This document shows positions 1 to 8,114 of a stretch of DNA of 64,000 bases, one piece after another. Both the position numbers and the translations under genes were made by a program. The notes under the pieces are model-generated. The model was given only the letters and a program-made list of their open reading frames with translations. It was not told the origin of the DNA and did no database searches. The DNA is from Phytohabitans maris (lineage in GTDB: Bacteria; Actinomycetota; Actinomycetes; Mycobacteriales; Micromonosporaceae): assembly GCF_031085175.1 (NCBI RefSeq), contig NZ_JAVHUY010000045.1, positions 1 to 64,000 of the forward strand, written 5' to 3'. Positions within the stretch are counted from its first letter, which is position 1, and each line of letters opens with the position of its first letter.

Positions 1-225
1 CCGTCCGCTCGAGCGCCCGCGCCGTCCGCGTCAGCGCCGCACCGGCGGCCCCCGCACCGGCCCACCCGCCGGCCGCCGGCGGGCGGCTTGAGCGCCGCGC
101 CGACCGCCTCAGCGCCGGCCACCGCCGGCCGTCCGCGTCAACGGTGAGCGCCCGGCCCGGGCCGCCGGCCGTACGCGTCAGCGGTGAGCGCCCCGGGCAG
201 CCTCAGCGCCGGGCCCGCCGCCGCG
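1..225. repeat. GC-rich degenerate direct repeats, no gene seen
   Basis: Extremely GC-rich stretch carrying imperfect direct copies of a unit beginning GCCGTCCGCGTCA (near 21, 128 and 168). The last two copies are 40 bases apart and also share GGTGAGCGCCC. No reading frame here looks like a protein; all are arginine/proline-rich by-products of composition. It lies just downstream of the TetR stop codon and may be transcribed as its 3' tail. It could also belong to a gene or spacer that continues beyond the window edge. Confidence 0.5.
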
Positions 226-819
226 TCAGCGCCGAGCGTCCCGGCCGTGCACCGCCGCTGCGGCGGCGAGCGTGTCGTAGGCCACCGCGAAGCGCTCGGC
301 CGCCGCGTCGACCGCCGTCCGGTCGCCGGTGGCGAGCAGGTCGAGCAGCAGCCCGCGCATGACCGCCACGCCCAGCCGCGCGTCGGCCCGGGCTGCCGCC
401 TCGGGTACGCCGCGGGCGCGGGCGAACTCCACCGCCGGCTCCAACCACGACTCCACGACCCCGTCGAGCAGGGGGAGCGCGTGCGTGCGCCCCTGGAGCG
501 CCTGCCCGTACACCTCGAAGAACAGCCGTTCGTGCGGCGCCAGCGCGGGGTCGGAGAAGCGCCGCCACATCCGCCGGATCGCGTCGCCCGGCGTGGCCGC
601 CTCGTCGAGCCCCAGGTCGGCGAAGGCGTCCCGCTGGCGCCGCTCGACCGCCCGGATCACCTCGACCAGCAGCCCCTCCTTGGAACCGAAGTGGTAGATG
701 AGCATGCGGTGGCTGGTGCCGAGCGCGGCGGCGAGCTGGCGCAGGCTCAGGTCGCTGATCCCGTGCGCGGCGAGGTGGTCGATGGCGGCGTCGAGGAGGC
801 GCTGCCGGGGATCGGGCAT
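226..819 (-). CDS. TetR/AcrR family transcriptional regulator
   Basis: A 197-residue DNA-binding repressor of the TetR family. The N-terminal helix-turn-helix occupies about residues 5-50 (RQRLLDAAIDHLAAHG, then LRQLAAALGTS and the typical HFGSKEGLL end). The rest is a helical ligand-binding and dimerisation domain with no recognisable ligand. The start ATG is chosen because the HTH begins immediately after it and it lies inside a perfect palindrome shared with the divergent gene at 834. A -10-like TACCAT ends 7 bases before the ATG, so the mRNA is probably leaderless. It most likely represses itself and the divergent SRPBCC gene; the inducer is unknown. Confidence 0.9.
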   Translation of the reverse strand: MPDPRQRLLDAAIDHLAAHGISDLSLRQLAAALGTSHRMLIYHFGSKEGLLVEVIRAVERRQRDAFADLGLDEAATPGDAIRRMWRRFSDPALAPHERLFFEVYGQALQGRTHALPLLDGVVESWLEPAVEFARARGVPEAAARADARLGVAVMRGLLLDLLATGDRTAVDAAAERFAVAYDTLAAAAAVHGRDARR

Positions 820-837
820 GTACCATATGGTACATGC
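816..837. promoter_or_regulatory. Perfect 22-bp palindrome spanning two divergent start codons (TetR operator)
   Basis: The half-site GCATGTACCAT is repeated exactly as its reverse complement and includes both ATG codons (819 on the minus strand, 834 on the plus strand). Only 14 bases separate the two start codons. On each strand TACCAT reads as a -10 box ending 7 bases before the ATG, so both promoters lie within the operator. TetR proteins commonly bind palindromes of this kind next to their own gene. Binding here would block both transcripts at once. Confidence 0.8.
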
Positions 838-1286
838 GAGTGCGGGACATCGATGTGACGGTGCGCTCGGAGGCGGACGCCGACGCGGTGTACCGCCTGC
901 TCGTCGACGGCGCCACCTGGCCCGCCTGGTCGGGCCTGGGGTCGTTCGAGCTGGAGCGCGCGGACCCGGCGGGCGGTGAGGGTGTCGGCGCCGTCCGGAT
1001 CTTCCGGACCTGGCCGTTCACCAACCACGAGGAGATCGTCGAGGCGGTCCCGGGGCGCCGCTTCAGCTACCGGCTGCTCTCCGGCATGGCTCTGAACGAC
1101 TACCGTGCCGACGTCGACCTCACCCCGGACGGCGACGGGACGCTGATCCGGTGGCACTCCACGTTCACCGCCAAGCGCCCGTGGATGGGTGGGTTCTACC
1201 GGTGGTTCCTCGGCGGCTTCATCAAGGGCTGCGCGCGAGGGCTGGCGCGGGCCGCCGCCGGCGAGGTCAGGCCGGGACGTCGGTGA
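834..1286 (+). CDS. SRPBCC (polyketide cyclase/dehydrase-like) family protein
   Basis: A 150-residue single-domain protein of the START/Bet v1-like SRPBCC fold. It opens with a typical beta-strand (VRDIDVTVRSEADADAVY) and the WPAWSGLGSFE segment that begins a helix lining the pocket, and ends with the long C-terminal helix around residues 118-145. Such proteins bind hydrophobic ligands or act as cyclases; no catalytic residue points to a given reaction. It is transcribed divergently from the TetR gene with a leaderless-type start at the ATG. Its 3' end overlaps the convergent monooxygenase-like gene by 20 bases. A TetR ligand related to its substrate is plausible but inferred. Confidence 0.8.
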   Translation: MRVRDIDVTVRSEADADAVYRLLVDGATWPAWSGLGSFELERADPAGGEGVGAVRIFRTWPFTNHEEIVEAVPGRRFSYRLLSGMALNDYRADVDLTPDGDGTLIRWHSTFTAKRPWMGGFYRWFLGGFIKGCARGLARAAAGEVRPGRR

Positions 1287-1560
1287 AGTGCTCGACCACC
1301 GGGGGCGCCGCGAAGTACGGCCCGATGAGCGAGCGCCACGTCGTAAAGCGCTCGGTCTCCCGGAAGTTCTCCACGTGCGCCTCGACCGAGTCCCACTCCA
1401 CCAGGAGCACGAAGCGTGACGGCGACTCCACGCCACGGGTCATCCGGACCGAGCGGCAGCCGGCGGTTCCGGCCAGGACCGGGTGGCCCTTCGCGTACGC
1501 CGCCGCGAAGTCGCCCTCCTGACCTGGCTTGACGTCGATCAATGCGACTTCGAGGACCAT
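1267..1560 (-). CDS. Antibiotic biosynthesis monooxygenase (ABM) fold protein
   Basis: A 97-residue protein with the dimeric alpha+beta ferredoxin-like ABM fold. It starts with an EVALIDVKPGQE strand, has the central GCRSVRMTRGVE segment and the FVLLVEWDSVEAH strand-helix that typifies the family, and ends near HFTDVPA. Family members include cofactor-free quinone-forming monooxygenases and many uncharacterised stress proteins, so the substrate cannot be named. The ATG at 1560 gives a complete domain. The gene converges on the SRPBCC gene and overlaps its last 20 bases. Confidence 0.75.
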   Translation of the reverse strand: MVLEVALIDVKPGQEGDFAAAYAKGHPVLAGTAGCRSVRMTRGVESPSRFVLLVEWDSVEAHVENFRETERFTTWRSLIGPYFAAPPVVEHFTDVPA

Positions 1561-1673
1561 GATCGTAGCTTACCGGGCCTAGCCTCCTAGGAAGCTTGAA
1601 TGAGTGTGCTAGGAGTCGCATTACACAGCGGGTGGATGTGCCAAAAGCGGGCCGATGGTGGATGATGGAGCGC

Positions 1674-1808
1674 GTAGGAGGGGAGTATTCCCCCGCGACT
1701 TTGTCGTCAACACGGTCGTCGCCGGCGCAAACCCGTCGCCGACCCGGCATAGTCGGTCGCCAGTCCATCGGGGGCGCAGTCCGGGGGCGGCGGAAGAGAC
1801 CTCCGACA
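1674..1808 (+). promoter_or_regulatory. yybP-ykoY family (manganese) riboswitch upstream of terC
   Basis: The conserved box GGGGAGTA lies at 1680-1687, followed by CCCC and a GTCGTCAACACGG segment (1704-1714) that resembles the second conserved box. The terminal GGAAGAGACCTCC lies at 1792-1804. The ends pair as a P1 helix (GGAGG 1677-1681 with CCTCC 1800-1804). This family senses Mn2+ and commonly precedes TerC, Alx and MntP genes, as here. A covariance-model search was not possible, so the assignment rests on motifs, order and context. The region from 1805 to the terC start would be the expression platform. Confidence 0.75.
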
Positions 1809-1866
1809 GAGTTCACATCGCTTCGTCCACGACGGGGCGATGTCGTATGTCTGCCGGAGGTTTCCT

Positions 1867-2868
1867 TTGGACGTGTCCGCCGGGGTGTGGGTCGTCACAC
1901 TCGTCGTTCTCGGCGCGGTGCTCGCCGTCGACCTGCTCATCATCGGCCGCCGCCCACACGAGCCGAGCATCAAGGAGTCCAGCATCTGGGTGACGTTCTA
2001 CGTCGCCCTCGCGCTGCTCTTCGGGGTCGGGGTGTGGGTCACCAGCGGCGGCACGATCGCCGGTGAGTTCTACGCCGGCTGGCTGACCGAGTACAGCCTC
2101 TCGGTGGACAACCTCTTCGTCTTCGTGATCATCATGAGCCGCTTCGCGGTGCCCCGGAAGTACCAGCAGGAGGTGCTGCTCATCGGCATCATCCTGGCGC
2201 TGGTGATGCGGGGCGGCTTCATCGCGGCGGGTGCGGCACTGATCTCCCAGTTCTCCTGGGTGTTCTACATCTTCGGGGCGTTCCTGATCTACACGGCGGT
2301 CAACCTCGCCCGCGAGGGCGAGATGGACGCCGAGGACTACAAGGAAAACATCGTCATCCGCTACGCGCGGCGGGCCCTGCGCGTCTCCAGCGACTACGGC
2401 AACGGCCGCTTCACCACGCTCAACGGCAACGGGCGGCGCATGTTCACCCCGCTGCTGCTCGTGATGATCGCGATCGGCACGACCGACCTCATCTTCGCGC
2501 TCGACTCGATCCCGGCGATCTTCGGCATCACCGACGAGCCCTACCTGGTCTTCACCGCCAACGTGTTCGCGCTGATGGGCCTCCGCCAGCTCTACTTCCT
2601 GCTCGGCGGCCTCCTGGAGCGGCTGGTCTACCTGTCGCTGGGCCTGTCGGTCATCCTCGGCTTCATCGGCGTAAAGCTGGTGCTCGAGGCACTCGCCGAC
2701 AACAACGTCCCGTTCATCAACGGCGGCGAGCACGTCGGCTGGGCCCCGCACATCCCGATCTGGCTGTCGCTGACCGTCATCATCGGCACCCTGATCGTCG
2801 CGACGGTGGCGAGCCTCATCAAGTCGTCCCGCGACAGCAAGCGCGAGCTGGTCGGCGCGGACCACTAG
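1867..2868 (+). CDS. terC: TerC family integral membrane protein (metal/manganese efflux-like)
   Basis: A polytopic membrane protein of about 333 residues. Hydrophobic segments start at VWVVTLVVLGAVLAVDLLI; the TerC signature SVDNLFVFVIIMSRF and the later TDLIFALDSIPA supply conserved acidic metal-binding residues within membrane helices. TerC/Alx proteins are linked to tellurite resistance and manganese homeostasis at the cytoplasmic membrane. I chose the TTG at 1867 because GGAGG (1856-1860) lies 6 bases upstream. An ATG at 1840 would include the ribosome-binding site in the coding region. The upstream Mn-type riboswitch supports regulation by manganese. Confidence 0.88.
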   Translation: MDVSAGVWVVTLVVLGAVLAVDLLIIGRRPHEPSIKESSIWVTFYVALALLFGVGVWVTSGGTIAGEFYAGWLTEYSLSVDNLFVFVIIMSRFAVPRKYQQEVLLIGIILALVMRGGFIAAGAALISQFSWVFYIFGAFLIYTAVNLAREGEMDAEDYKENIVIRYARRALRVSSDYGNGRFTTLNGNGRRMFTPLLLVMIAIGTTDLIFALDSIPAIFGITDEPYLVFTANVFALMGLRQLYFLLGGLLERLVYLSLGLSVILGFIGVKLVLEALADNNVPFINGGEHVGWAPHIPIWLSLTVIIGTLIVATVASLIKSSRDSKRELVGADH

Positions 2869-3433
2869 GGAGCCTTCGGCCGGGGCCAAAGCAGATACTC
2901 GCCCCGGTCCGCGTCGCCTGCGGACCGCATGCGCGGGGTCCCCGGGGAAACGTGGAGCGCAGCGGAGCGTTTTCTTGGGGTGCTTTCCCGCGGGCTGCGC
3001 TGCGGCCGGCGGCTCGCAGGGCTCGCCGAGTTCCCCGGCCTCCGCTGCTGGGTCCGCCGGCAAGCCCGACCAGGTCCGCACGAGCGCCGTCCGCGTCAAG
3101 GCCCCGACCGCGGCCGCCACCATGCGTCCGCGGAGCTCTCGAGCTGCCCGCACAGACGGGGCAAACGTGCCTCGGGCCCGGCGCCACCCGATGGTCTGCA
3201 GCGCCAGCGCCGCGGGCAGCAGCGGACACCCGCTCTTGTCGGCCCAGAACGCGCCCGCGCAGTCGGAGATCAACTCACGCGGATCCGCCCCAACGGTGCC
3301 TGGCCGAGTAGCGGTCGTCCCAGGCACGCGGTGAGCGGCAAGGTGCCGCCTCCTCCTGAATCATTGACCGAGCAAGCGGGGCTGTGGGAGGGCGGGACCG
3401 TGCCGCACCCTGGCCGCGAAACGGACCCGGGGT
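2869..3433. other. 565-base convergent intergenic region, no convincing gene
   Basis: This gap lies between terC and the convergent NlpC/P60 gene. It begins with two hairpins (2880-2926, listed separately). A minus-strand reading frame starting at 3327 gives about 150 residues rich in Ala, Arg and Pro with no recognisable domain; it runs on through terC in antisense and is judged not to be a gene. The segment 3130-3162 shares a 20-base word with the other long convergent gap at 27385-27404. No transposase, tRNA or promoter was recognised. Confidence 0.5.
2880..2926 (+). terminator. Double hairpin after terC, possible terminator
   Basis: CCGGGGC (2880-2886) pairs with GCCCCGG (2901-2907), and GGTCCGC (2906-2912) pairs with GCGGACC (2920-2926). 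The first stem starts 12 bases after the terC stop codon. No T-run follows, which is normal for actinobacterial terminators. Confidence 0.5.
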
Positions 3434-4333
3434 CTATCGGCGCACGCGGTGGGTCGCTACCAGGGTGGCGGCGCGGTCGGGGGGCATCGGTTCCTCGATG
3501 ACGATTCGCCGCTGGTAGCAGGCGTGCAGCATGTGCCCCGGCCCGCGGTCCGACACCAGGCCCACGTGGTGTACGGGGCGGCCGGGGCGGGCGAAGAAGT
3601 ACAGGTCGCCCGGGCGTTCGGCGCCGGGCGGTACGGGCTGGGTCGCGCACGCCTGGTCGTCCGCGTCGCGGGGGAGTGACACGCCGAACCGCCGCCACGC
3701 CAGGTGGACCAGCCCGGAGCAGTCGATGCCGTGGGCGGACATGCCACCCCACACGTACACGGCGTCGAGCAGCCGGCGGGCCAGCGCCAGCGTCTCGGTG
3801 GCCGGTGCGCCGTCCGGCAGCGGTACCACGGATCCGGGCGGCGCCCACAGTGGACCGTCGTGGCCGGGGACGTGTACGGGCTGGAAGCCGCCGACCGGCG
3901 GGCCGGCCGGGGCGAGCCGGGTGCCGAGTCCCACGCCGGGCAGCGCGATCCGGCCGCCGGGCGCGTCCAGCAGCGCCGTCTCGACCGCGTCGACCACCAG
4001 GGAGGGCTCCGGGAGCGCGCCCGACGCGAGCTGGGCGGCCGGCAGCCAACCCGGGTAGCCGCGCGGGTCGAGCGGGGCGGCCGGCTGCTCGACGGCGACC
4101 ACGCGGGCCCAGCCGTCCGGGCGTACCTCCTCGACCAGCACCCGCTCGCCCAGCAGCAGCTGACTGACCACGCAGTCACCGACCCGCTGGTCACGGTCCA
4201 TAGCGGACACCCACGCGGCGAGGTCGGCCCGGGAGGCGAGGGCGGGCGCGTCGACGGGGCGTACCGCCGCGGGGTCCGACCAGAGCGTCGCCACCGGGGC
4301 CGCCACGAAACCTACTGCCGGCTCAGTCGCCAT
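3434..4333 (-). CDS. NlpC/P60 family murein-peptide endopeptidase (YkfC-like)
   Basis: A 299-residue cysteine peptidase. Residues up to about 185 form SH3-like domains resembling those of YkfC. The C-terminal NlpC/P60 domain holds the catalytic Cys in GIDCSGLVHLAW and the His in VHHVGLVSD, with HMLHACYQ near the end. YkfC-type enzymes cleave gamma-D-Glu to diamino acid bonds in cell-wall tripeptides. No signal peptide is visible, which fits a cytoplasmic recycling role. The start overlaps the 3' end of the epimerase gene by 11 bases, so the two are translationally coupled. Epimerase and peptidase together match the ykf murein-peptide degradation scheme. Confidence 0.85.
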   Translation of the reverse strand: MATEPAVGFVAAPVATLWSDPAAVRPVDAPALASRADLAAWVSAMDRDQRVGDCVVSQLLLGERVLVEEVRPDGWARVVAVEQPAAPLDPRGYPGWLPAAQLASGALPEPSLVVDAVETALLDAPGGRIALPGVGLGTRLAPAGPPVGGFQPVHVPGHDGPLWAPPGSVVPLPDGAPATETLALARRLLDAVYVWGGMSAHGIDCSGLVHLAWRRFGVSLPRDADDQACATQPVPPGAERPGDLYFFARPGRPVHHVGLVSDRGPGHMLHACYQRRIVIEEPMPPDRAATLVATHRVRR

Positions 4334-5405
4334 CCATGGATATTATCTTCAGCCCCAGTCCGGGTGTCTCGGGCAGCAGGACCTCCGCACCCTCGTACCG
4401 GATGCCGCCCTCGACCGGCGACGAGGCGAGCCACCAGGCGGCGTCGAGGTCGCAGACGGCCGTGGTGCCGTAGGCGGCGACCAGGCTCGCGGCCGCGCCG
4501 ATGCCGACCTGCGTCTCCATCATCGAACCGACCACCGTGCCCATCCCGTGCGCGGCGGCCAGCTCCAGCAGCGTGCGCGCCGGGCCGAGGCCGCCGCACT
4601 TGGCGAGCTTGACGTTGACCATGTCGGCCGCCCGCCGGCGGATCACCTCGACGAGGTCGCGCACCCCGTACACGGCCTCGTCGGCCAGGATCGGCAGCGA
4701 CACCCGCTCGCTCACCCAGGCCAGCCCGGGAAGGTCCCACGCCGGCACCGGCTGCTCGACGAGCTCGACGTCCAGCCCCGCGTCCTCGATGCCCTGGATC
4801 ACCCGCACCGCCTCGCGCGGCGTCCACCCCTGGTTGGCGTCGAGCCGCAGGCGCGCACCGGGGCCGGCGGCCGCCCGCACCTCCCGTACCCGGGAAATGT
4901 CTCCCGCCGCGTCGAGCCCGACCTTGAGCTTGAGCACCGCGAACCCCTCGGCCACCCGGTCCCGGGCCGCCGCGGCGAGGGCGCCGGCCTCGCCGGCGGA
5001 GAGCGTGACGTCCGTCGGCACGCGCGCGGCCGTCCCACCCAGCAGACGCGCCAGGGGTACGCCGAGCCGGCGCGCGGCCAGGTCGTGCAGCGCGGTGTCG
5101 ACGGCGGCCTTCGCGGCCTCGTTGCCGGCGACCGCCCGCTGTGCCTCCGCCAGCCGGGCCTGGAGGTCGTCCGGGTCGCGGCCGGTGAGCAGCGGTGCGA
5201 GGATCTGTCGCACGCACGCCTCGCTGCCCGGCACGGAGGCGCCGGTGACCTGCCACACCTGCGGCGCCTCGCCGAAGCCCGACCGCCCGTCCGCGTCGAC
5301 CACCTCGACGACGAGCGTCTCGACGGTGGTGGCGCGGCGCAGCGCGGTCACGAACGGGGTGTGCAGCGGCGCCGATACCCGATGGGTCCTGATCTCCGCG
5401 ATCAC
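4323..5405 (-). CDS. L-Ala-D/L-Glu (dipeptide) epimerase, enolase superfamily
   Basis: About 360 residues, muconate-lactonising subgroup of the enolase superfamily. The KxK motif is in FAVLKLKVG; metal ligands follow as Asp in RLDANQGW, Glu in ELVEQPVP and Asp in LADEAV; the second catalytic Lys is in NVKLAKCGG. These are the expected features of dipeptide epimerases that interconvert L-Ala-D-Glu and L-Ala-L-Glu from peptidoglycan. The GTG at 5405 overlaps the upstream stop codon as GTGA and is preceded by GGGAGGG. Substrate choice within the superfamily is inferred from the NlpC/P60 neighbour. Confidence 0.85.
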   Translation of the reverse strand: MIAEIRTHRVSAPLHTPFVTALRRATTVETLVVEVVDADGRSGFGEAPQVWQVTGASVPGSEACVRQILAPLLTGRDPDDLQARLAEAQRAVAGNEAAKAAVDTALHDLAARRLGVPLARLLGGTAARVPTDVTLSAGEAGALAAAARDRVAEGFAVLKLKVGLDAAGDISRVREVRAAAGPGARLRLDANQGWTPREAVRVIQGIEDAGLDVELVEQPVPAWDLPGLAWVSERVSLPILADEAVYGVRDLVEVIRRRAADMVNVKLAKCGGLGPARTLLELAAAHGMGTVVGSMMETQVGIGAAASLVAAYGTTAVCDLDAAWWLASSPVEGGIRYEGAEVLLPETPGLGLKIISMDGD

Positions 5406-6166
5406 CGGAAGCGTCCCTCCCAGGCCGCCGCCGAGACGCGCGCGATCAGCGCGCACGCGCCGGCGTCCGGCATGTCGGTGGTGGTGCAGACGGCGATCGC
5501 GTACGGCGGCGCGTCGTCCGGGAAGACCACGCCGGCCCCGTGGCGCACCCCGTCGACCCAGCCGTTCTTGTGCGCGATCCGGGTGCCGGGCGGCAGGCCG
5601 GCGGCGAGGTCCTCGGTGCGTTCCTGGCGCAGCAGCGTGCCGACCATGCCCTCCGGCGGCCCGAGCTTTCCGGTCACGATCGCGGTGAAGAGGGCGGCCA
5701 GGTCGGCGGCGGTGACGAGGTTGTCGAGGCCGGCCTCGCGGGCCGCGTAGTCTTCGATGCCGCGCGCGGTCACGCTGTGCCGCGCACCGGCCGACGCCCA
5801 CACCCCGGCGACCGCGCCGAGCCCGACGTGGCCGAGGAGGATGTTGGTCGCCAGGTTGCTCGACCTGGTGATCATGCGGTCGGCCAGCCACCCGAGCGGC
5901 GCGGTGCCGCCGAGCCGCGCCCACACGTCCCCGTCGCTGTCGTAGTCGCGGGTGCAGCCGAACATCCCGCTCGCCGCCGACGCGAAGACGTTGTGCACCG
6001 GTACCTCGGCGTCGAGGTCGGCGCCGGAGCGGTGCAGGGCCGCGAGCACGGCCACCTTCATCGTGCTCGCGGCGTAGTGGGTCTTCTCCGGCAGGCGGGT
6101 GTGGCGGGCCGGCCCATCCAGTGGTCCGATGTAGACGGACACGCCCGGGGGCAGGTCATCCAGCAT
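5402..6166 (-). CDS. Serine beta-lactamase-like hydrolase
   Basis: A 254-residue class A beta-lactamase-fold protein. The SxxK motif is STMK at residues 34-37, an SSN triad (SxN position) is in ITRSSNLATN, and HKNGW stands where KTG is usual. The third motif is therefore altered, with Asn in place of Thr/Ser. No signal peptide precedes the domain, unusual for a secreted lactamase, so a cytoplasmic amidase or esterase acting on muropeptides is more likely. It is the first gene of the operon with the epimerase and NlpC/P60 peptidase, and its start overlaps the 3' end of typA by 11 bases. Antibiotic hydrolysis cannot be excluded. Confidence 0.75.
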   Translation of the reverse strand: MLDDLPPGVSVYIGPLDGPARHTRLPEKTHYAASTMKVAVLAALHRSGADLDAEVPVHNVFASAASGMFGCTRDYDSDGDVWARLGGTAPLGWLADRMITRSSNLATNILLGHVGLGAVAGVWASAGARHSVTARGIEDYAAREAGLDNLVTAADLAALFTAIVTGKLGPPEGMVGTLLRQERTEDLAAGLPPGTRIAHKNGWVDGVRHGAGVVFPDDAPPYAIAVCTTTDMPDAGACALIARVSAAAWEGRFR

Positions 6167-8018
6167 GCTTGCGGCGGGCCGTCTCCCGGGCCCGCTGGGT
6201 GGCGTCGAGGGTGACCTTGCGCAGCCGTACCGCCACCGGCGTCACCTCCACGCACTCGTCTTCGCGGCAGAACTCCAGCGCCTGCTCCAGGGAGAGCTTG
6301 CGCGGCGGGATCACCTTCTCGGTCTCCTCCGAGGTGGAGGCGCGCATGTTGGTGAGCTTCTTCTCCTTGGTGATGTTGACGTCCATGTCGTCGGAGCGGG
6401 AGTTTTCCCCGACGATCATGCCCTCGTACACCTCGGTGGAGGGCTCGACGAAGAGCGTGCCCCGCTCCTGGAGGTTGAGCATCGCGAACGCGGTGACCGC
6501 GCCGGACCGGTCGGCGACCAGCGAGCCGGTGTTGCGGGTGCGCAGCTCGCCGGCCCACGGCTCGTACGACTCGAAGACGTGGTGCAGGATGCCGGTGCCC
6601 CGCGTGTCGGTGAGGAACTCGGTGCGGAAGCCGATCAACCCGCGCGCCGGCACCAGCCACTCCATCCGGATCCAGCCGGTGCCGTGGTTGACCAGCTGCT
6701 CCATGCGCCCCTTGCGGGTGGCCAGCAGCTGGGTGATCGCGCCCAGGTGCTCCTCGGGGGCGTCGATGGTGAGGCGCTCCACCGGCTCGTACGTCTTGCC
6801 GTCGACCACCCGGGTCACCACCTGCGGCTTGCCGACGGTCAGCTCGTACTGCTCGCGGCGCATCTGCTCGACCAGGATGGCCAGCGCCAGCTCGCCGCGG
6901 CCCTGCACCTCCCAGGAGTCCGGGCGGTCGGTCGGCAGGACCCGGAGCGAGACGTTGCCGATCAGCTCGCGGTCGAGGCGGTCCTTGACCATGCGGGCGG
7001 TGACCTTGCCACCCTTCACCCGGCCGACGAGCGGCGAGGTGTTGGTGCCGATCGTCATCGAGATGGCCGGCTCGTCGACGGTGATGCGGGGCAGCGGGAC
7101 CGGGTTTTCCGCGTCGGCGAGCGTGTCGCCGATCATGATCTCGGGGATGCCGGCGACCGCGATGATGTCGCCCGGCCCGGCCTCCTCGGCCGGCTTGCGC
7201 TCCAGCCCGTCGGTCATGAGCAGCTCGGAGATGCGCACCTTCTCCTCGGCGCCGCCCGCGCGGCACCAGACGACCGTCTGCCCCTTGCGGATCGTGCCCT
7301 GCCGCACCCGGCACAGCGCCAGCCGGCCCAGGAACGGGGAGGCGTCGAGGTTGGTGACGTGCGCCTGCAGCGGCGCGCCCTCGTCGTACCCGGGGGCGGG
7401 GATGGTGTCGAGCAGCGTCTGGAACAGCGGCTGCAGGTCGGGCGAGTCGGGCAGCGCGCCGTCGGCCGGCTGGGCCAGGGAGGCGAGGCCGTCGCGGGCG
7501 CAGGCGTACACGATCGGGAAGTCGATCTGGCTCTCGTCGGCGTCGAGGTCGAGGAAGAGCTCGTACGTGTCGTCGACCACCTCCTTGATCCGCGCGTCCG
7601 GGCGGTCGACCTTGTTGATCACCAGGATGATCGGCAGGCGGGCCTTGAGCGCCTTGCGGAGCACGAAGCGGGTCTGCGGCAGCGGCCCCTCGCTCGCGTC
7701 CACGAGCAGCAGCACGCCGTCGACCATCGTCAGCCCGCGCTCCACCTCGCCGCCGAAGTCGGCGTGGCCGGGCGTGTCGATGATGTTGATGGTGACCGGA
7801 CCTCCCGACTCGGGGACGTACCGGACGGCCGTGTTCTTGGCGAGGATCGTGATGCCCTTTTCCCGCTCGAGGTCCATCGAGTCCATCACCCGGTCGGCCA
7901 CCTCGCCCCGGGTGTGGAGGGCCCCGGCCTGCCGCAGCATGGCGTCGACCAGGGTCGTCTTGCCGTGGTCGACGTGGGCGATGATCGCGACGTTGCGGAG
8001 GTCCGAGCGGGTCTGCAT
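6156..8018 (-). CDS. typA: Translational GTPase TypA/BipA
   Basis: About 620 residues, the usual length. The G domain has G1 AHVDHGKTT, G3 DTPGHADFGG and G4 NKVD (in ILVINKVDRPDA), followed by EF-G-like domains and the BipA C-terminal domain near NSRSDDMDVNITKEKK. BipA is a ribosome-associated GTPase involved in 50S assembly and stress adaptation. I place the start at the ATG at 8018 (MQTRSD) because a GACAAT box ends 7 bases upstream, suggesting a leaderless mRNA. An ATG at 8027 is in frame and would add three residues. The 3' end overlaps the beta-lactamase-like gene. Confidence 0.95.
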   Translation of the reverse strand: MQTRSDLRNVAIIAHVDHGKTTLVDAMLRQAGALHTRGEVADRVMDSMDLEREKGITILAKNTAVRYVPESGGPVTINIIDTPGHADFGGEVERGLTMVDGVLLLVDASEGPLPQTRFVLRKALKARLPIILVINKVDRPDARIKEVVDDTYELFLDLDADESQIDFPIVYACARDGLASLAQPADGALPDSPDLQPLFQTLLDTIPAPGYDEGAPLQAHVTNLDASPFLGRLALCRVRQGTIRKGQTVVWCRAGGAEEKVRISELLMTDGLERKPAEEAGPGDIIAVAGIPEIMIGDTLADAENPVPLPRITVDEPAISMTIGTNTSPLVGRVKGGKVTARMVKDRLDRELIGNVSLRVLPTDRPDSWEVQGRGELALAILVEQMRREQYELTVGKPQVVTRVVDGKTYEPVERLTIDAPEEHLGAITQLLATRKGRMEQLVNHGTGWIRMEWLVPARGLIGFRTEFLTDTRGTGILHHVFESYEPWAGELRTRNTGSLVADRSGAVTAFAMLNLQERGTLFVEPSTEVYEGMIVGENSRSDDMDVNITKEKKLTNMRASTSEETEKVIPPRKLSLEQALEFCREDECVEVTPVAVRLRKVTLDATQRARETARRKHAG

Positions 8019-8114
8019 GCCTTCCATTGTCCGTGCCTGTGATCACCCGCGCCCAGCGGGGTAAAACCTGTCACCTCGGCCTGGCATGCTGGCCTGTGTA
8101 CCCCGGGGGGCCGC

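Noticed and set aside
1-225. Possible CRISPR or VNTR array at the left edge
   Set aside because: Repeats are degenerate, irregularly spaced and lack uniform spacers; best explained as low-complexity GC-rich DNA.
1813-3327. Long minus-strand open frame opposite terC
   Set aside because: It reads antisense through terC and a GC-rich gap, has biased Asp/Glu/Arg composition typical of shadow frames, and no domain.
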